Positions 7,780-14,803 are shown, counted from the first letter of the stretch. The stretch: DNA of 14,947 nt from Alcanivorax sp. UBA4485 (GCA_002389055.1 DGNT01000002.1:1-14947); one strand, 5' to 3'. Numbers and translations are program-made. Notes: generated from the letters alone by a model not told the origin.

Positions 7780-7807
7780 GTTATAATCCCGTGGTTTCGC
7801 CACGCAA
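7780..7807 (-). promoter_or_regulatory. Candidate sigma70 promoter for the aminotransferase-sfsA operon
   Basis: On the minus strand TTGCGT (7807-7802) and TATAAC (7785-7780) are 16 bases apart. The predicted start is about 7773, giving a leader of roughly 25 bases that contains the AGGAAAGGGG ribosome-binding site. The -35 overlaps a 13-base inverted repeat, CACGCA-A-TGCGTG (7801-7813), which could be a regulator site or chance. Confidence 0.45.
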
Positions 7808-8041
7808 TGCGTGCGCGGGCAAGGGAACGCCCCCCGCTTCGCAAGCCGCGCCAACAGCGAATCTCGCCGGAAAAACGGCGACTGTGCTGAATAGTGACAA
7901 GGCTTGCAATAAAGCGGTAAGGTCGAAGGTTACACTATTATCTGTCCTGGATTGGGCGGCCCTGTGCAAGGGCGGCTGTCGCCTGCAGGGATCTGGGCTC
8001 TTAGGTAGCGAGTCGTGACTATGTTAAGGGAGTTGATCAAA
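7808..8041 (+). promoter_or_regulatory. dksA upstream region and leader
   Basis: This is the rest of the 292-bp divergent gap. It holds a small hairpin, TCGCCG at 7864-7869 with CGGCGA at 7876-7881, and another, GCCCT at 7959-7963 with AGGGC at 7969-7973. An A/T-rich patch at 7931-7943 contains TACACT and TATTAT as possible -10 elements, and TTGCAA at 7904-7909 is a possible -35, but the spacing is poor for each combination. The dksA promoter is probably here but cannot be fixed. AAGGGAG at 8026-8032 is the ribosome-binding site for the ATG at 8042. Confidence 0.35.
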
Positions 8042-9256
8042 ATGGCCACTGGTAGCAAGAGCAAAAAGAAAACGGCCAGCAAGGCGGGCAGCGCGGCTTC
8101 CAAAAAAGCCACCACGAAAACGACGACGGCTAAAAAAGCGGTCGCCAAGAAAGCGGCCGTAAAGAAGGCCCCGGCTAAAAAAGCCGCCGCCAAGACTACC
8201 CCGAAACGCGCCGCGCCGAAATCGACCGGCAAAGCCGCCACGGCCGCCTCCACCAGGAAAACCACCGCCTCGAAAGCGACCACGAAGAAAGCGGCCGCGA
8301 AAAAAACCACGGTGAAAAAAGCGGCGGTAAAAAAAGCCGTTGTGAAGAAGGCGGCGGCGAAGAAGACCACGGCGCGCAAACCCACGGCCGCCAAAAAAGC
8401 AGCGACCCAAAAGCCGACAGCCAAGCCGGCGGCCAAAAAAGCCACCGCCAAGAAGGCCGCCGTGAAAACAGCCACGGCCAAAAAGACTCCGGCTAAAAAA
8501 GCCGCCGTGAAGAAGGCCGCGGCCAGCAAGCCCGCGACAACCCCGAAAACACCGGTCAAACAGAGCGCGGCCAAGAAGGCGCCGGCAAAAGTCGCCGCCC
8601 GCAAAGCCGCCAAGCCCGTCGCCAAAAAGGCGGCGGTGAAGAAAAGCACCGCTCGGAAGGCCTCGGCCGCGCCGGCCGCGAACCCCAATCGTCCGGCCTC
8701 CGCCCAACCGAGCAGCAAGCGTTCCCCGGGAATCGCCAGGAGGGCCACCGGCAGCATGGACAGGCCGCCGTCCCGTTCTCCATCTTCCAATCAGGTGACA
8801 TCCAAGGTGAAGAAATCCGCATCCTCCGCCGCTAAGGCGGAAACGCTCATTCATGGTTTTACGCCTTACACGCCCAATAAAGGCGAGGAGTACATGAACG
8901 AAGCACAACGCGCCCATTTCCGTCAGATTCTGCTGGCCTGGCGCCAGGAGCTGATGGAAGAAGCCGACCGCACCATGCACCACCTCCAGGACGAAGTGGC
9001 CAACCTGCCGGACCCGGCCGACCGTGCCACCCAGGAAGAAGAATTCGCCCTGGAACTGCGCACCCGCGACCGCGAGCGCAAACTTCTCAAGAAAATCGAA
9101 AAGGCGCTCGACCAGATCGACAAGGACGATTACGGCTTCTGTGATGCCTGCGGCATTGAAATCGGCATCCGCCGCCTGGAAGCCCGCCCCACCGCCGAGC
9201 TCTGCATCGACTGCAAGGAACTGGCGGAAATCAAGGAAAAACAGCTGGCCGGGTGA
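8042..9256 (+). CDS. dksA: RNA polymerase-binding regulator DksA with a long lysine/alanine-rich N-terminal extension
   Basis: A 404-residue protein; DksA is normally about 150. Residues about 270-404 are a complete DksA: FTPY, GEEYMNEAQRAHF, the coiled coil with tip motif DPADRA (Asp324, Asp327, Ala329, equivalent to E. coli Asp71/Asp74/Ala76) and the zinc finger Cys367-x2-Cys370 ... Cys388-x2-Cys391. It should bind the RNA polymerase secondary channel and act with ppGpp. Residues 1-210 are KKAA/KKTT/KKAV repeats with about 63 lysines, resembling histone H1 tails and Pseudomonas AlgP; there is no acidic residue before Asp240. Residues 211-265 are a Ser/Pro/Arg-rich linker. The junction is in frame with no sign of a sequencing shift. 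The ATG at 8042 is preferred (AAGGGAG nine bases before); GTG 8015 and ATG 8021 are in-frame alternatives with weaker sites. It overlaps gluQ as GTGA. Confidence 0.92.
   Translation: MATGSKSKKKTASKAGSAASKKATTKTTTAKKAVAKKAAVKKAPAKKAAAKTTPKRAAPKSTGKAATAASTRKTTASKATTKKAAAKKTTVKKAAVKKAVVKKAAAKKTTARKPTAAKKAATQKPTAKPAAKKATAKKAAVKTATAKKTPAKKAAVKKAAASKPATTPKTPVKQSAAKKAPAKVAARKAAKPVAKKAAVKKSTARKASAAPAANPNRPASAQPSSKRSPGIARRATGSMDRPPSRSPSSNQVTSKVKKSASSAAKAETLIHGFTPYTPNKGEEYMNEAQRAHFRQILLAWRQELMEEADRTMHHLQDEVANLPDPADRATQEEEFALELRTRDRERKLLKKIEKALDQIDKDDYGFCDACGIEIGIRRLEARPTAELCIDCKELAEIKEKQLAG
8738..8758 (+). promoter_or_regulatory. Possible internal translation start within dksA
   Basis: A perfect AGGAGG at 8738-8743 precedes an in-frame ATG at 8756-8758 (Met239) by 12 bases, longer than optimal but workable. 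Starting there would give a 166-residue DksA, close to the normal family length and free of the lysine-rich domain. The signal sits precisely at the end of the basic region, which makes it more than a random purine run, yet use in the cell is unproven. Confidence 0.4.
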
Positions 9257-10131
9257 ACCGGCCGTATCGGGGGCGCTTCGCCCCCACGCCATCAGGGCCG
9301 CTGCATTTCGGCTCGCTGGTAACGGCGCTGGCCGGCTGGCTGGACGCCCGCTACCACGGTGGCCAGTGGCTGCTGCGTATCGACGATCTGGACCCGCCCC
9401 GCCAGCAACCGGGGGCGGTGGATACCATCCTGCGGCAACTGGCGGCCTTTCAATTGCACTGGGACGGCGACACCGTCTACCAGAGCCGGCGTTCCGACCG
9501 TTATCAGCGTGCCGTCGACGCCCTTGTCGCCGAGGGCAAGGCGTTTTATTGCACCCTGTCGCGCAAACAACTGAAAGCCCTGGATCACATCCACCCCGGC
9601 CCCGCCGTGGCTCAACCGCCGGGCCCGGACCGCGCGGTGCGTCTGGCGGTGCCCGACACGCCCCTTTGGCTTGACGACCGGCTGCAGGGCCGGGTGCGCG
9701 CCGATCTGGCCCTGGAGGGCGGCGCCTTCGTGATACGTCGCCGGGACGGCCTGTTCGGCTATCAGTTGGCGTGCGCGCTGGACGATGCGGAAATGGGCAT
9801 CACCGACGTGGTGCGCGGCAGCGACCTGCTGGCCTCCACCCTGCGCCAGCAATGGGTGCTGGAGTGCCTGGGCAAGGCCGCGCCGTGCTACGCTCATCTG
9901 CCCGTGGTGATGGACCGGGCCGGGGGCAAGATGAGCAAGTCCGCCGGCGCCGCCGCGCTCGACAGTGACCGGCCCGGCGACGCCCTGTTCCTGGCGCTCG
10001 GCTATGTGGGGCTGACACCGCCGCCGACGTTGCGCGGCGCCGGCGTGGCCGAGCAACTGGGCTGGGCCCGGGCGAACTGGACACCGGCCCATCAGCCCGG
10101 CGGACGCAGACTGCCGCCGCCCTCGATTTAG
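9253..10131 (+). CDS. gluQ: Glutamyl-Q tRNA(Asp) synthetase
   Basis: A 292-residue truncated glutamyl-tRNA synthetase paralogue. Such enzymes activate glutamate without tRNA and attach it to the queuosine in the anticodon of tRNA(Asp). The catalytic core has GRFAPTPSGPLHFGSL at 7-22 (HIGH-type motif), the IDDLDPPR segment at 43-50 and GGKMSKSAGA at 224-233 (KMSKS); no anticodon-binding domain follows, as expected. Only one of the usual zinc ligands remains: E. coli has Cys-x-Cys, Tyr and Cys, whereas here the region reads FYCTLSRKQL with Cys100 only. The start is GTG, overlapping the dksA stop as GTGA. Position directly after dksA is conserved in gammaproteobacteria. The last 20 residues are Pro/Gly/Arg-rich and the stop TAG overlaps the ribosome-binding site of the next small gene. 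Confidence 0.93.
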   Translation: MNRPYRGRFAPTPSGPLHFGSLVTALAGWLDARYHGGQWLLRIDDLDPPRQQPGAVDTILRQLAAFQLHWDGDTVYQSRRSDRYQRAVDALVAEGKAFYCTLSRKQLKALDHIHPGPAVAQPPGPDRAVRLAVPDTPLWLDDRLQGRVRADLALEGGAFVIRRRDGLFGYQLACALDDAEMGITDVVRGSDLLASTLRQQWVLECLGKAAPCYAHLPVVMDRAGGKMSKSAGAAALDSDRPGDALFLALGYVGLTPPPTLRGAGVAEQLGWARANWTPAHQPGGRRLPPPSI

Positions 10132-10140
10132 GAAGCGATC

Positions 10141-10317
10141 ATGTACACCGACCGGCTGCTGATCATTTTCATTCTCGGCACCTATCTGTTGTCACCGTCC
10201 CTGATCGACTGGTGGAGCGAAGGCGGCCGCGCCTGGTACCGCCCTTACCTGGTCTGGCTGGGGCTGATCGCATTGAGTTACTGGATCGCCAGGAGCCGGG
10301 ATGTCGATGGCCTATAG
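10141..10317 (+). CDS. cbrX: Small membrane protein upstream of cbrA (CbrX-like)
   Basis: A 58-residue protein with two hydrophobic helices, about 5-22 and 37-50, separated by DWWSEGGRAWYRPY and ending in a polar tail. AGGAAG (10130-10135) gives a good ribosome-binding site, and the gene overlaps the cbrA start by 17 bases. In Pseudomonas a short gene called cbrX lies between gluQ and cbrA and has been linked to translational coupling with cbrA (recalled, not checked). Position, size and overlap match. Whether the protein itself acts on CbrA or serves only to couple translation is unknown. Confidence 0.78.
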   Translation: MYTDRLLIIFILGTYLLSPSLIDWWSEGGRAWYRPYLVWLGLIALSYWIARSRDVDGL

Positions 10318-13252
10318 TGTCAGCGATCTGATCCTGATCGCCGGCGCCTACCTGCTGTTTCTGTTCCTGGTGGCGTGGATCACCGAGAAGGGGTGGATTC
10401 CGGCGCGGCTGGTCCGCCATCCGGCGGTCTATGTGTTTTCCCTGGGCGTCTACGCCAGTGCCTGGGCGATCTACGGTTCCGTGGGTTACGCCCACGCCTA
10501 CGGCTACAACTTTCTCGCCTACTTCCTGGGCATCTCCGGTGTGTTCCTGCTGGCGCCGATATTGCTGGCACCGATACTGCGGCTCACCACCACCTATCAG
10601 CTCAGTTCCCTGGCCGACCTGTTCGCGTTCCGCTACCGCAGCCGCCTGGCCGGCGCGCTGACCACCGTGATGATGGTGGTCGGCATGCTGCCGCTGCTGT
10701 CGATGCAGATTAAAGCGGTGGCGGAGTCGATCCAGATTCTCACCGGCGAGCCGGACCCGGCCTGGGTGGCGTTCTGGTTCTGCCTGCTGATCACGCTGTT
10801 CGCGATTCTGTTCGGGGCCCGCCACGCCACCGCCCGCGAACGCCACGAAGGCCTGGTGGTGGCCATCGCCACCGAGTCACTGATCAAGGTAGCCGCGTTC
10901 GCGGCGGTGGCGCTGATCGGCCTGTTCGGCGTGTTCGACGGCCCCAGCGGTCTGGGCCTGTGGCTGGATCAGCACCCGGAGATGCTGTCGCGTCTGTACG
11001 CGCCGCTGCAGGACAATACCTGGCACAGCCTGATCATGGCGTTCTTCGTGTCCGCCGTGGTGATGCCGCACATGTTCCACATGGCCTTCACGGAAAACCT
11101 CAACCCGCGTGCCCTGGTGTCGGCGAGCTGGGGCCTGCCGTTGCTGTTCCTGGTGATGGCGCTTTGCGTGCCGATCATTCTGTGGGCGGCGCTGGCCAGC
11201 AATGCCACCACTTCGCCGGACTACTTCACCCTGGGCGTGGGGCTGGCCAACGGCGGGGGCGGCGCGGTGCTGGGCTATCTGGCCGGTCTGGCCGGCGCCA
11301 GCGGCATGCTGATCGTCGCCATTTTGTCGCTGTCGGGCATGTGCCTGAACCACCTGATCCTGCCCGCCAGCCCGCTCAACTCCGCCCAGGATCTGTACCG
11401 CAACCTGCTCTGGACCCGGCGCGTGCTGATCGCCGCGATTCTCGCCCTGGCCTATGTGTTCTACCGACTGGCCGGGCCCAATCATTCGGCGGTGGAACTG
11501 GGCGTGCTGTCCTTCGTGGCGGCGCTGCAATTCGTACCCGGCCTGATCGGCACCCTGTTCTGGCCTTCCGGTAACCGCAACGGTCTGTTCGCCGGTCTGT
11601 GCGCCGGCTTCGCGGTGTGGCTGGCGGCGTTGCTGCTGCCCATGATCTACCCGGAGTGGCACGCCCAGCACCTGGTGGAAATGTTCGGCCTGCGCCGCGC
11701 CGAAGGCATGGACCACTGGAATCAGGTCGCCATCGTGTCGATGGTCCTCAACGGCGTGGTGTACGCGATTGTCTCCATCGTCACGCCGATGTCCCGGGCG
11801 GAGCGCACCGCCGCCGAAGCCTGCGCGGTGGACAGCCTGCGGCGCCCCTATCGGTGGGATCTGAGCGCCCAGACCGTGGACGAATTCGTCACCGCCCTGA
11901 GCGGCCCGCTGGGCCCCGGCACCGCCGCCCGGGAAGTGGACATGGCCCTCGGCGATCTGCAGTTCCACGCCAACGAAACACGCCCCTACGCGCTGCGACG
12001 TCTGCGCGACCAGCTGGAGACCAACCTGTCCGGGTTGCTGGGGCCGTCCGTGGCCCATCAGTTGATGGACGACAACCTGCCCTACAAACCCCAGGACGGC
12101 GAATCCAGCGAGGACATCCAGTTCATCGAATCGCGCCTGGAACAATACCGCGACCGCCTCTCCGGCCTGGCCGCGGAACTGGACAGCCTGCGCCGCTTCC
12201 ACCGCCAGACCCTGCTGGAGCTGCCCATGGGCGTGATTTCCCTGGGCGGCGACGGCGAGATCATCGGCTGGAACCGGGCGGTGGAGCACCTCACCGGCAT
12301 CGACGCCGAGCACACCATCGGGTCGAGGCTGGCGCATCTGCCCGCGCCCTGGGGCGATCTGTTGTCGGAATTCGGGCGTGGCGAAGCGATGCACGAGCCG
12401 CAGCGCCATCTCGAGGTGGACGGCCAGTCCCGCTGGCTCAGCCTGCACAAATCGCTGATTCAAAGCCCCGGCCCCAGCGAGCAGGCCGGCGGCCTGGTAC
12501 TGGTGCTGGAGGACATCACCGAACTGCGGCAAATGGAATCCCACCTGGCCCACAACGAGCGTCTGGCGTCGATCGGCCGGCTGGCCGCAGGCGTGGCCCA
12601 TGAGATCGGTAACCCGGTGACCGCCATTGCCTGCCTGGCGCAGAATCTTGACGGCGAATGCGACCGGGAGGAACAGAATCTCAGCGCCAGTCAGATCATG
12701 GAGCAGACCCGCCGCATCACCCGCATCGTCGAGTCCCTGGTCACGTTCAGCCACTCCGGCGGCGTGCGCGACACCGTCCAGGGCCCGGTGAACGTGGCCG
12801 CCGCCGCCGCCGAGGCCATTGCCCTGCTGCTGCTCGACCCGGACCATCGGACCCAGCGGTTTGAAAACCACTGCGCGCCGGATCTGGAAGTGGTCGGCGA
12901 CCCACAGCGTCTGCTGCAGGTGTTCGTCAACCTGCTCGGCAACGCGGCGGACGCCAGCGATCCGGACGAGGCGATCCGTGTCGCCAGTGAGGACCACGGC
13001 GACAAGGTGCGAATCCAGGTCGAAGACCATGGCCACGGCGTTCCCGAAGAATTGCGCGCCGCCCTGTTCGAGCCTTTTGTCACCAGCAAGCCGCCCGGCA
13101 GAGGGACGGGGCTGGGTCTGGCGCTGGTTTACAGTATTATCGAGGACCACCAGGGCACGGTGTGGGTGGAAAGCCCCATCGACGGCGACCGTGGGACCCG
13201 CTTTATCATCGAGCTGCCGCGCTTCACCGCCGGCGCCTTGAGCACGTATTAA
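10301..13252 (+). CDS. cbrA: Sensor histidine kinase CbrA with SLC5-type transporter domain
   Basis: A 983-residue inner-membrane sensor kinase of the CbrAB carbon/nitrogen balance system. Residues about 7-500 are a run of a dozen or more hydrophobic helices resembling sodium/solute symporters (SLC5); in Pseudomonas this domain is linked to histidine uptake. Residues about 526-593 resemble the STAC linker domain, followed by a coiled segment and a PAS domain at about 636-741 ending in LEDITELRQME. The HisKA box GVAHEIGNPV places the phosphorylated histidine at 767. The ATPase domain shows NLLGNAAD (877-884), VEDHGHGVPEE and GRGTGLGLALVY (near 932-944). All catalytic boxes look intact. The start ATG at 10301 follows AGGAG by five bases inside cbrX; ATG 10307 is an alternative. 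It is 15 bp from cbrB, its cognate regulator. Confidence 0.94.
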   Translation: MSMAYSVSDLILIAGAYLLFLFLVAWITEKGWIPARLVRHPAVYVFSLGVYASAWAIYGSVGYAHAYGYNFLAYFLGISGVFLLAPILLAPILRLTTTYQLSSLADLFAFRYRSRLAGALTTVMMVVGMLPLLSMQIKAVAESIQILTGEPDPAWVAFWFCLLITLFAILFGARHATARERHEGLVVAIATESLIKVAAFAAVALIGLFGVFDGPSGLGLWLDQHPEMLSRLYAPLQDNTWHSLIMAFFVSAVVMPHMFHMAFTENLNPRALVSASWGLPLLFLVMALCVPIILWAALASNATTSPDYFTLGVGLANGGGGAVLGYLAGLAGASGMLIVAILSLSGMCLNHLILPASPLNSAQDLYRNLLWTRRVLIAAILALAYVFYRLAGPNHSAVELGVLSFVAALQFVPGLIGTLFWPSGNRNGLFAGLCAGFAVWLAALLLPMIYPEWHAQHLVEMFGLRRAEGMDHWNQVAIVSMVLNGVVYAIVSIVTPMSRAERTAAEACAVDSLRRPYRWDLSAQTVDEFVTALSGPLGPGTAAREVDMALGDLQFHANETRPYALRRLRDQLETNLSGLLGPSVAHQLMDDNLPYKPQDGESSEDIQFIESRLEQYRDRLSGLAAELDSLRRFHRQTLLELPMGVISLGGDGEIIGWNRAVEHLTGIDAEHTIGSRLAHLPAPWGDLLSEFGRGEAMHEPQRHLEVDGQSRWLSLHKSLIQSPGPSEQAGGLVLVLEDITELRQMESHLAHNERLASIGRLAAGVAHEIGNPVTAIACLAQNLDGECDREEQNLSASQIMEQTRRITRIVESLVTFSHSGGVRDTVQGPVNVAAAAAEAIALLLLDPDHRTQRFENHCAPDLEVVGDPQRLLQVFVNLLGNAADASDPDEAIRVASEDHGDKVRIQVEDHGHGVPEELRAALFEPFVTSKPPGRGTGLGLALVYSIIEDHQGTVWVESPIDGDRGTRFIIELPRFTAGALSTY

Positions 13253-13267
13253 AAAAGGAACGGCACC

Positions 13268-14593
13268 ATGAGCCACATCCTGATCGTTGAAGACGAGCCG
13301 GTGATTCGCGGCGCGCTGCGCAAACTACTGGAACGGCACGATCACTCCGTGGCTGAGGCGGAATCCGTGGAACAGGCCCGCGAGAACGGCCTCACCCAGT
13401 GCGACCTGATCATCAGCGACCTGCGCCTGCCCGGCGAGCCGGGCACCGCATTGATCGAACTGGCGGCCCCGGTGCCGGTGTTGATCATGACCAGCTACGC
13501 CAGCCTGCGCTCGGCGGTGGACGCCATGCGCGAGGGCGCCGTGGACTATATTCCCAAGCCCTTTGATCACGATGAAATGCTGATGTCGGTGCAGCGGGTG
13601 TTGAAGGAAGGTCGCATCAACCGGGGCAATCAGGCGCTGCGCCAGGATATGGAGCGGACCTACCCGGTGCGCTCCATGATCGGCGACTGCGAGCCGATGC
13701 GCGAGCTCAAGCACCGCATCAGCCGGGTCGGCCCCACCGATACCCCGGTGCTGATCCTCGGCGAGGCCGGCACCGGCAAGGAGCTCACCGCCCGCGCCCT
13801 GCACGAACACAGCGACCGCGCCGCCGCGCCGCTGGTGACGGTGCATTGCGCCGCCCTGCCCAAGACCCTGCAACTGGAAGAACTGTTCGGCAGCGACAAC
13901 CAGCCCGGCCGCATCGAGAACGCCGACGGCGGCACCTTCTTTCTGGACGAAGTGGGCGAGCTGTCCAACGAGGCACAGAGCCGACTGCTGACACTGCTGG
14001 AACAGGGCGAAATCCACCGCCAGGGGTCGCTGTCCCCACGCCGGGTGGACGTGCGCGTGATCGCCAGTAGCCAGATGGATTTGCCGGCACGCGTCACCGA
14101 CGGCCGTTTCCGCGAGGACCTTTACTACCGCCTGAACGTCATGGAGCTGGAGCTGCCGCCGCTGCGCGAGCGCGAGGATGACATCGAGCAACTGGCCGCC
14201 ACCCTGCTCACCCGCAGCTGCGAAAAGCTCAGCCGGGGCGCGCTCTACTTCACCGAGGCCGCGCTCGCCGCCATGCGCGCCTACAGTTGGCCGGGTAACG
14301 TGCGGGAGCTGGAAAACGTGATTGAGCGGGCGGTGATTCTCACCGAGGAAGACGGCATCGGCCCCCCGCAGCTGGGCCTGAACCCCAACCGGACCCCGCA
14401 GCGGGTCAGCCGGGCCAGCCTGGATCCGTCCGAGGATCTGTCCCTGGAGGATTACTTCACCCGCTTCGTACTGGAAAACCAGGACAGCATGACCGAGACC
14501 GAGCTGGCCCAGAAACTGGGGATCAGCCGGAAAAGCCTGTGGGAACGCCGGCAACGGCTGGGTATTCCGCGGCGCAAAAGCACCCGCCGGTGA
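13268..14593 (+). CDS. cbrB: Response regulator CbrB, NtrC family, lacking the GAFTGA loop
   Basis: A 441-residue NtrC-type regulator. The receiver at 1-120 has Glu8/Asp9, the phosphoacceptor Asp51 in ISDLRLPG, Thr75 and Lys97. The AAA+ domain (about 138-370) has Walker A GEAGTGKE at 165-172, Walker B GGTFFLDE at 221-228 and WPGNVRELEN at 341-350. The sigma54-contacting GAFTGA loop is absent: ELFG at 205-208 is followed after only 11 residues by DGGTFFLDE, where NtrC has about 20. The switch asparagine (NCAA) is His193, and sensor I ATN reads SSQ at 267-269. The Fis-type helix-turn-helix TETELAQKLGISRKSLWERRQRLGIP at about 409-434 closely resembles Pseudomonas CbrB, so target sites may be shared. 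AAGGAA lies seven bases before the ATG. It likely regulates genes without sigma54. Confidence 0.94.
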   Translation: MSHILIVEDEPVIRGALRKLLERHDHSVAEAESVEQARENGLTQCDLIISDLRLPGEPGTALIELAAPVPVLIMTSYASLRSAVDAMREGAVDYIPKPFDHDEMLMSVQRVLKEGRINRGNQALRQDMERTYPVRSMIGDCEPMRELKHRISRVGPTDTPVLILGEAGTGKELTARALHEHSDRAAAPLVTVHCAALPKTLQLEELFGSDNQPGRIENADGGTFFLDEVGELSNEAQSRLLTLLEQGEIHRQGSLSPRRVDVRVIASSQMDLPARVTDGRFREDLYYRLNVMELELPPLREREDDIEQLAATLLTRSCEKLSRGALYFTEAALAAMRAYSWPGNVRELENVIERAVILTEEDGIGPPQLGLNPNRTPQRVSRASLDPSEDLSLEDYFTRFVLENQDSMTETELAQKLGISRKSLWERRQRLGIPRRKSTRR

Positions 14594-14740
14594 ATTTCAG
14601 TGCTTGCCTTTGCGATTTCCGTGGGGGCGGGGAGAGGCCGGAAGGGGTGTTACCCCAGAAGTGTTACCTTACTACACAGGACGGTAACAGGTGTGCTACC
14701 GCGCCGGAGCTTATAACTGTTCACATTTCTTCATTTTTTT
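14594..14740. other. Non-coding stretch between cbrB and the RNA candidate
   Basis: No supportable gene. Positions 14594-14643 are G-rich without a recognisable signal. GGGGT-GTT-ACCCC at 14644-14656 can form a five-bp hairpin, but it overlaps the first operator half-site and has no T-run after it. Base composition changes sharply near 14710 from GC-rich to A/T-rich, marking the start of the regulatory and RNA segment described separately. Confidence 0.6.
14648..14699 (+). promoter_or_regulatory. Cluster of CbrB-type half-sites downstream of cbrB
   Basis: TGTTACC occurs at 14648-14654 and 14662-14668 as direct copies 14 bp apart, and inverted as GGTAACA at 14683-14689, with TGCTACC as a degenerate fourth copy at 14694-14700. 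The pair TGTTAC (14662) and GTAACA (14684) forms an inverted repeat with a 16-base spacer. The operator I recall for Pseudomonas CbrB is TGTTAC-N14-GTAACA, so the half-sites match exactly and the spacer differs by two. Location right after cbrB corresponds to the crcZ control region in Pseudomonas. Binding is inferred. Confidence 0.65.
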
Positions 14741-14775
14741 ATAAGTTGTTGATTTATAAGTATTTAACAACTTGT
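14741..14775 (+). promoter_or_regulatory. Consensus IHF site within an A/T-rich inverted repeat
   Basis: TAAGTTGTTGATT at 14742-14754 is an exact match to the IHF consensus WATCAANNNNTTR read on the minus strand. It overlaps an inverted repeat, AAGTTGTT (14743-14750) with AACAACTT (14766-14773), extendable by G-T and A-T pairs to about 12 bp. IHF sites between operator and promoter are common where a distant activator must contact polymerase. A/T-rich sequence raises the chance of an accidental match. Confidence 0.4.
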
Positions 14776-14803
14776 TGCAATGGAAAAACCATCCATGCAC
14801 TAT
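14775..14803 (+). promoter_or_regulatory. Weak candidate promoter for the downstream RNA
   Basis: TTGCAA (14775-14780) and CACTAT (14798-14803) are 17 bases apart, with 4 and 3 of 6 matches to sigma70 hexamers, as would suit an activator-dependent promoter. TTGCAA could instead be read as a sigma54 -12, but the expected -24 GG at 14765-14766 is TA. Neither reading is strong. Confidence 0.25.

Noticed and set aside
7750..7854. N-terminal extension of the aminotransferase to the ATG at 7854
   Set aside because: It would span the predicted promoter and ribosome-binding site; the TTG at 7749 has a strong Shine-Dalgarno and the family N-terminus.
7930..9292. Long minus-strand frames opposite dksA, one looking like a Phe/Ala/Leu-rich membrane protein
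   Set aside because: They are the complement of KKAA-type codons (repeats of Phe/Leu/Ala or Gly/Arg/Phe) and have no independent start signals; the plus-strand DksA domain is unmistakable.
10877..13276. Minus-strand frame of about 800 codons opposite cbrA
   Set aside because: Gln/His/Arg/Gly-rich shadow with no recognisable domain; cbrA is clearly coding on the plus strand.
14644..14656. GGGGT-GTT-ACCCC hairpin as a cbrB terminator
   Set aside because: Three-base loop, short stem and no following T-run; it overlaps an operator half-site.
14777..14791. Minus-strand sigma54-like TGG-N9-TTGC
   Set aside because: GG-N10-GC spacing is right, but the -24 is otherwise poor, transcription would run back toward cbrB with the operators downstream, and the local CbrB lacks GAFTGA.
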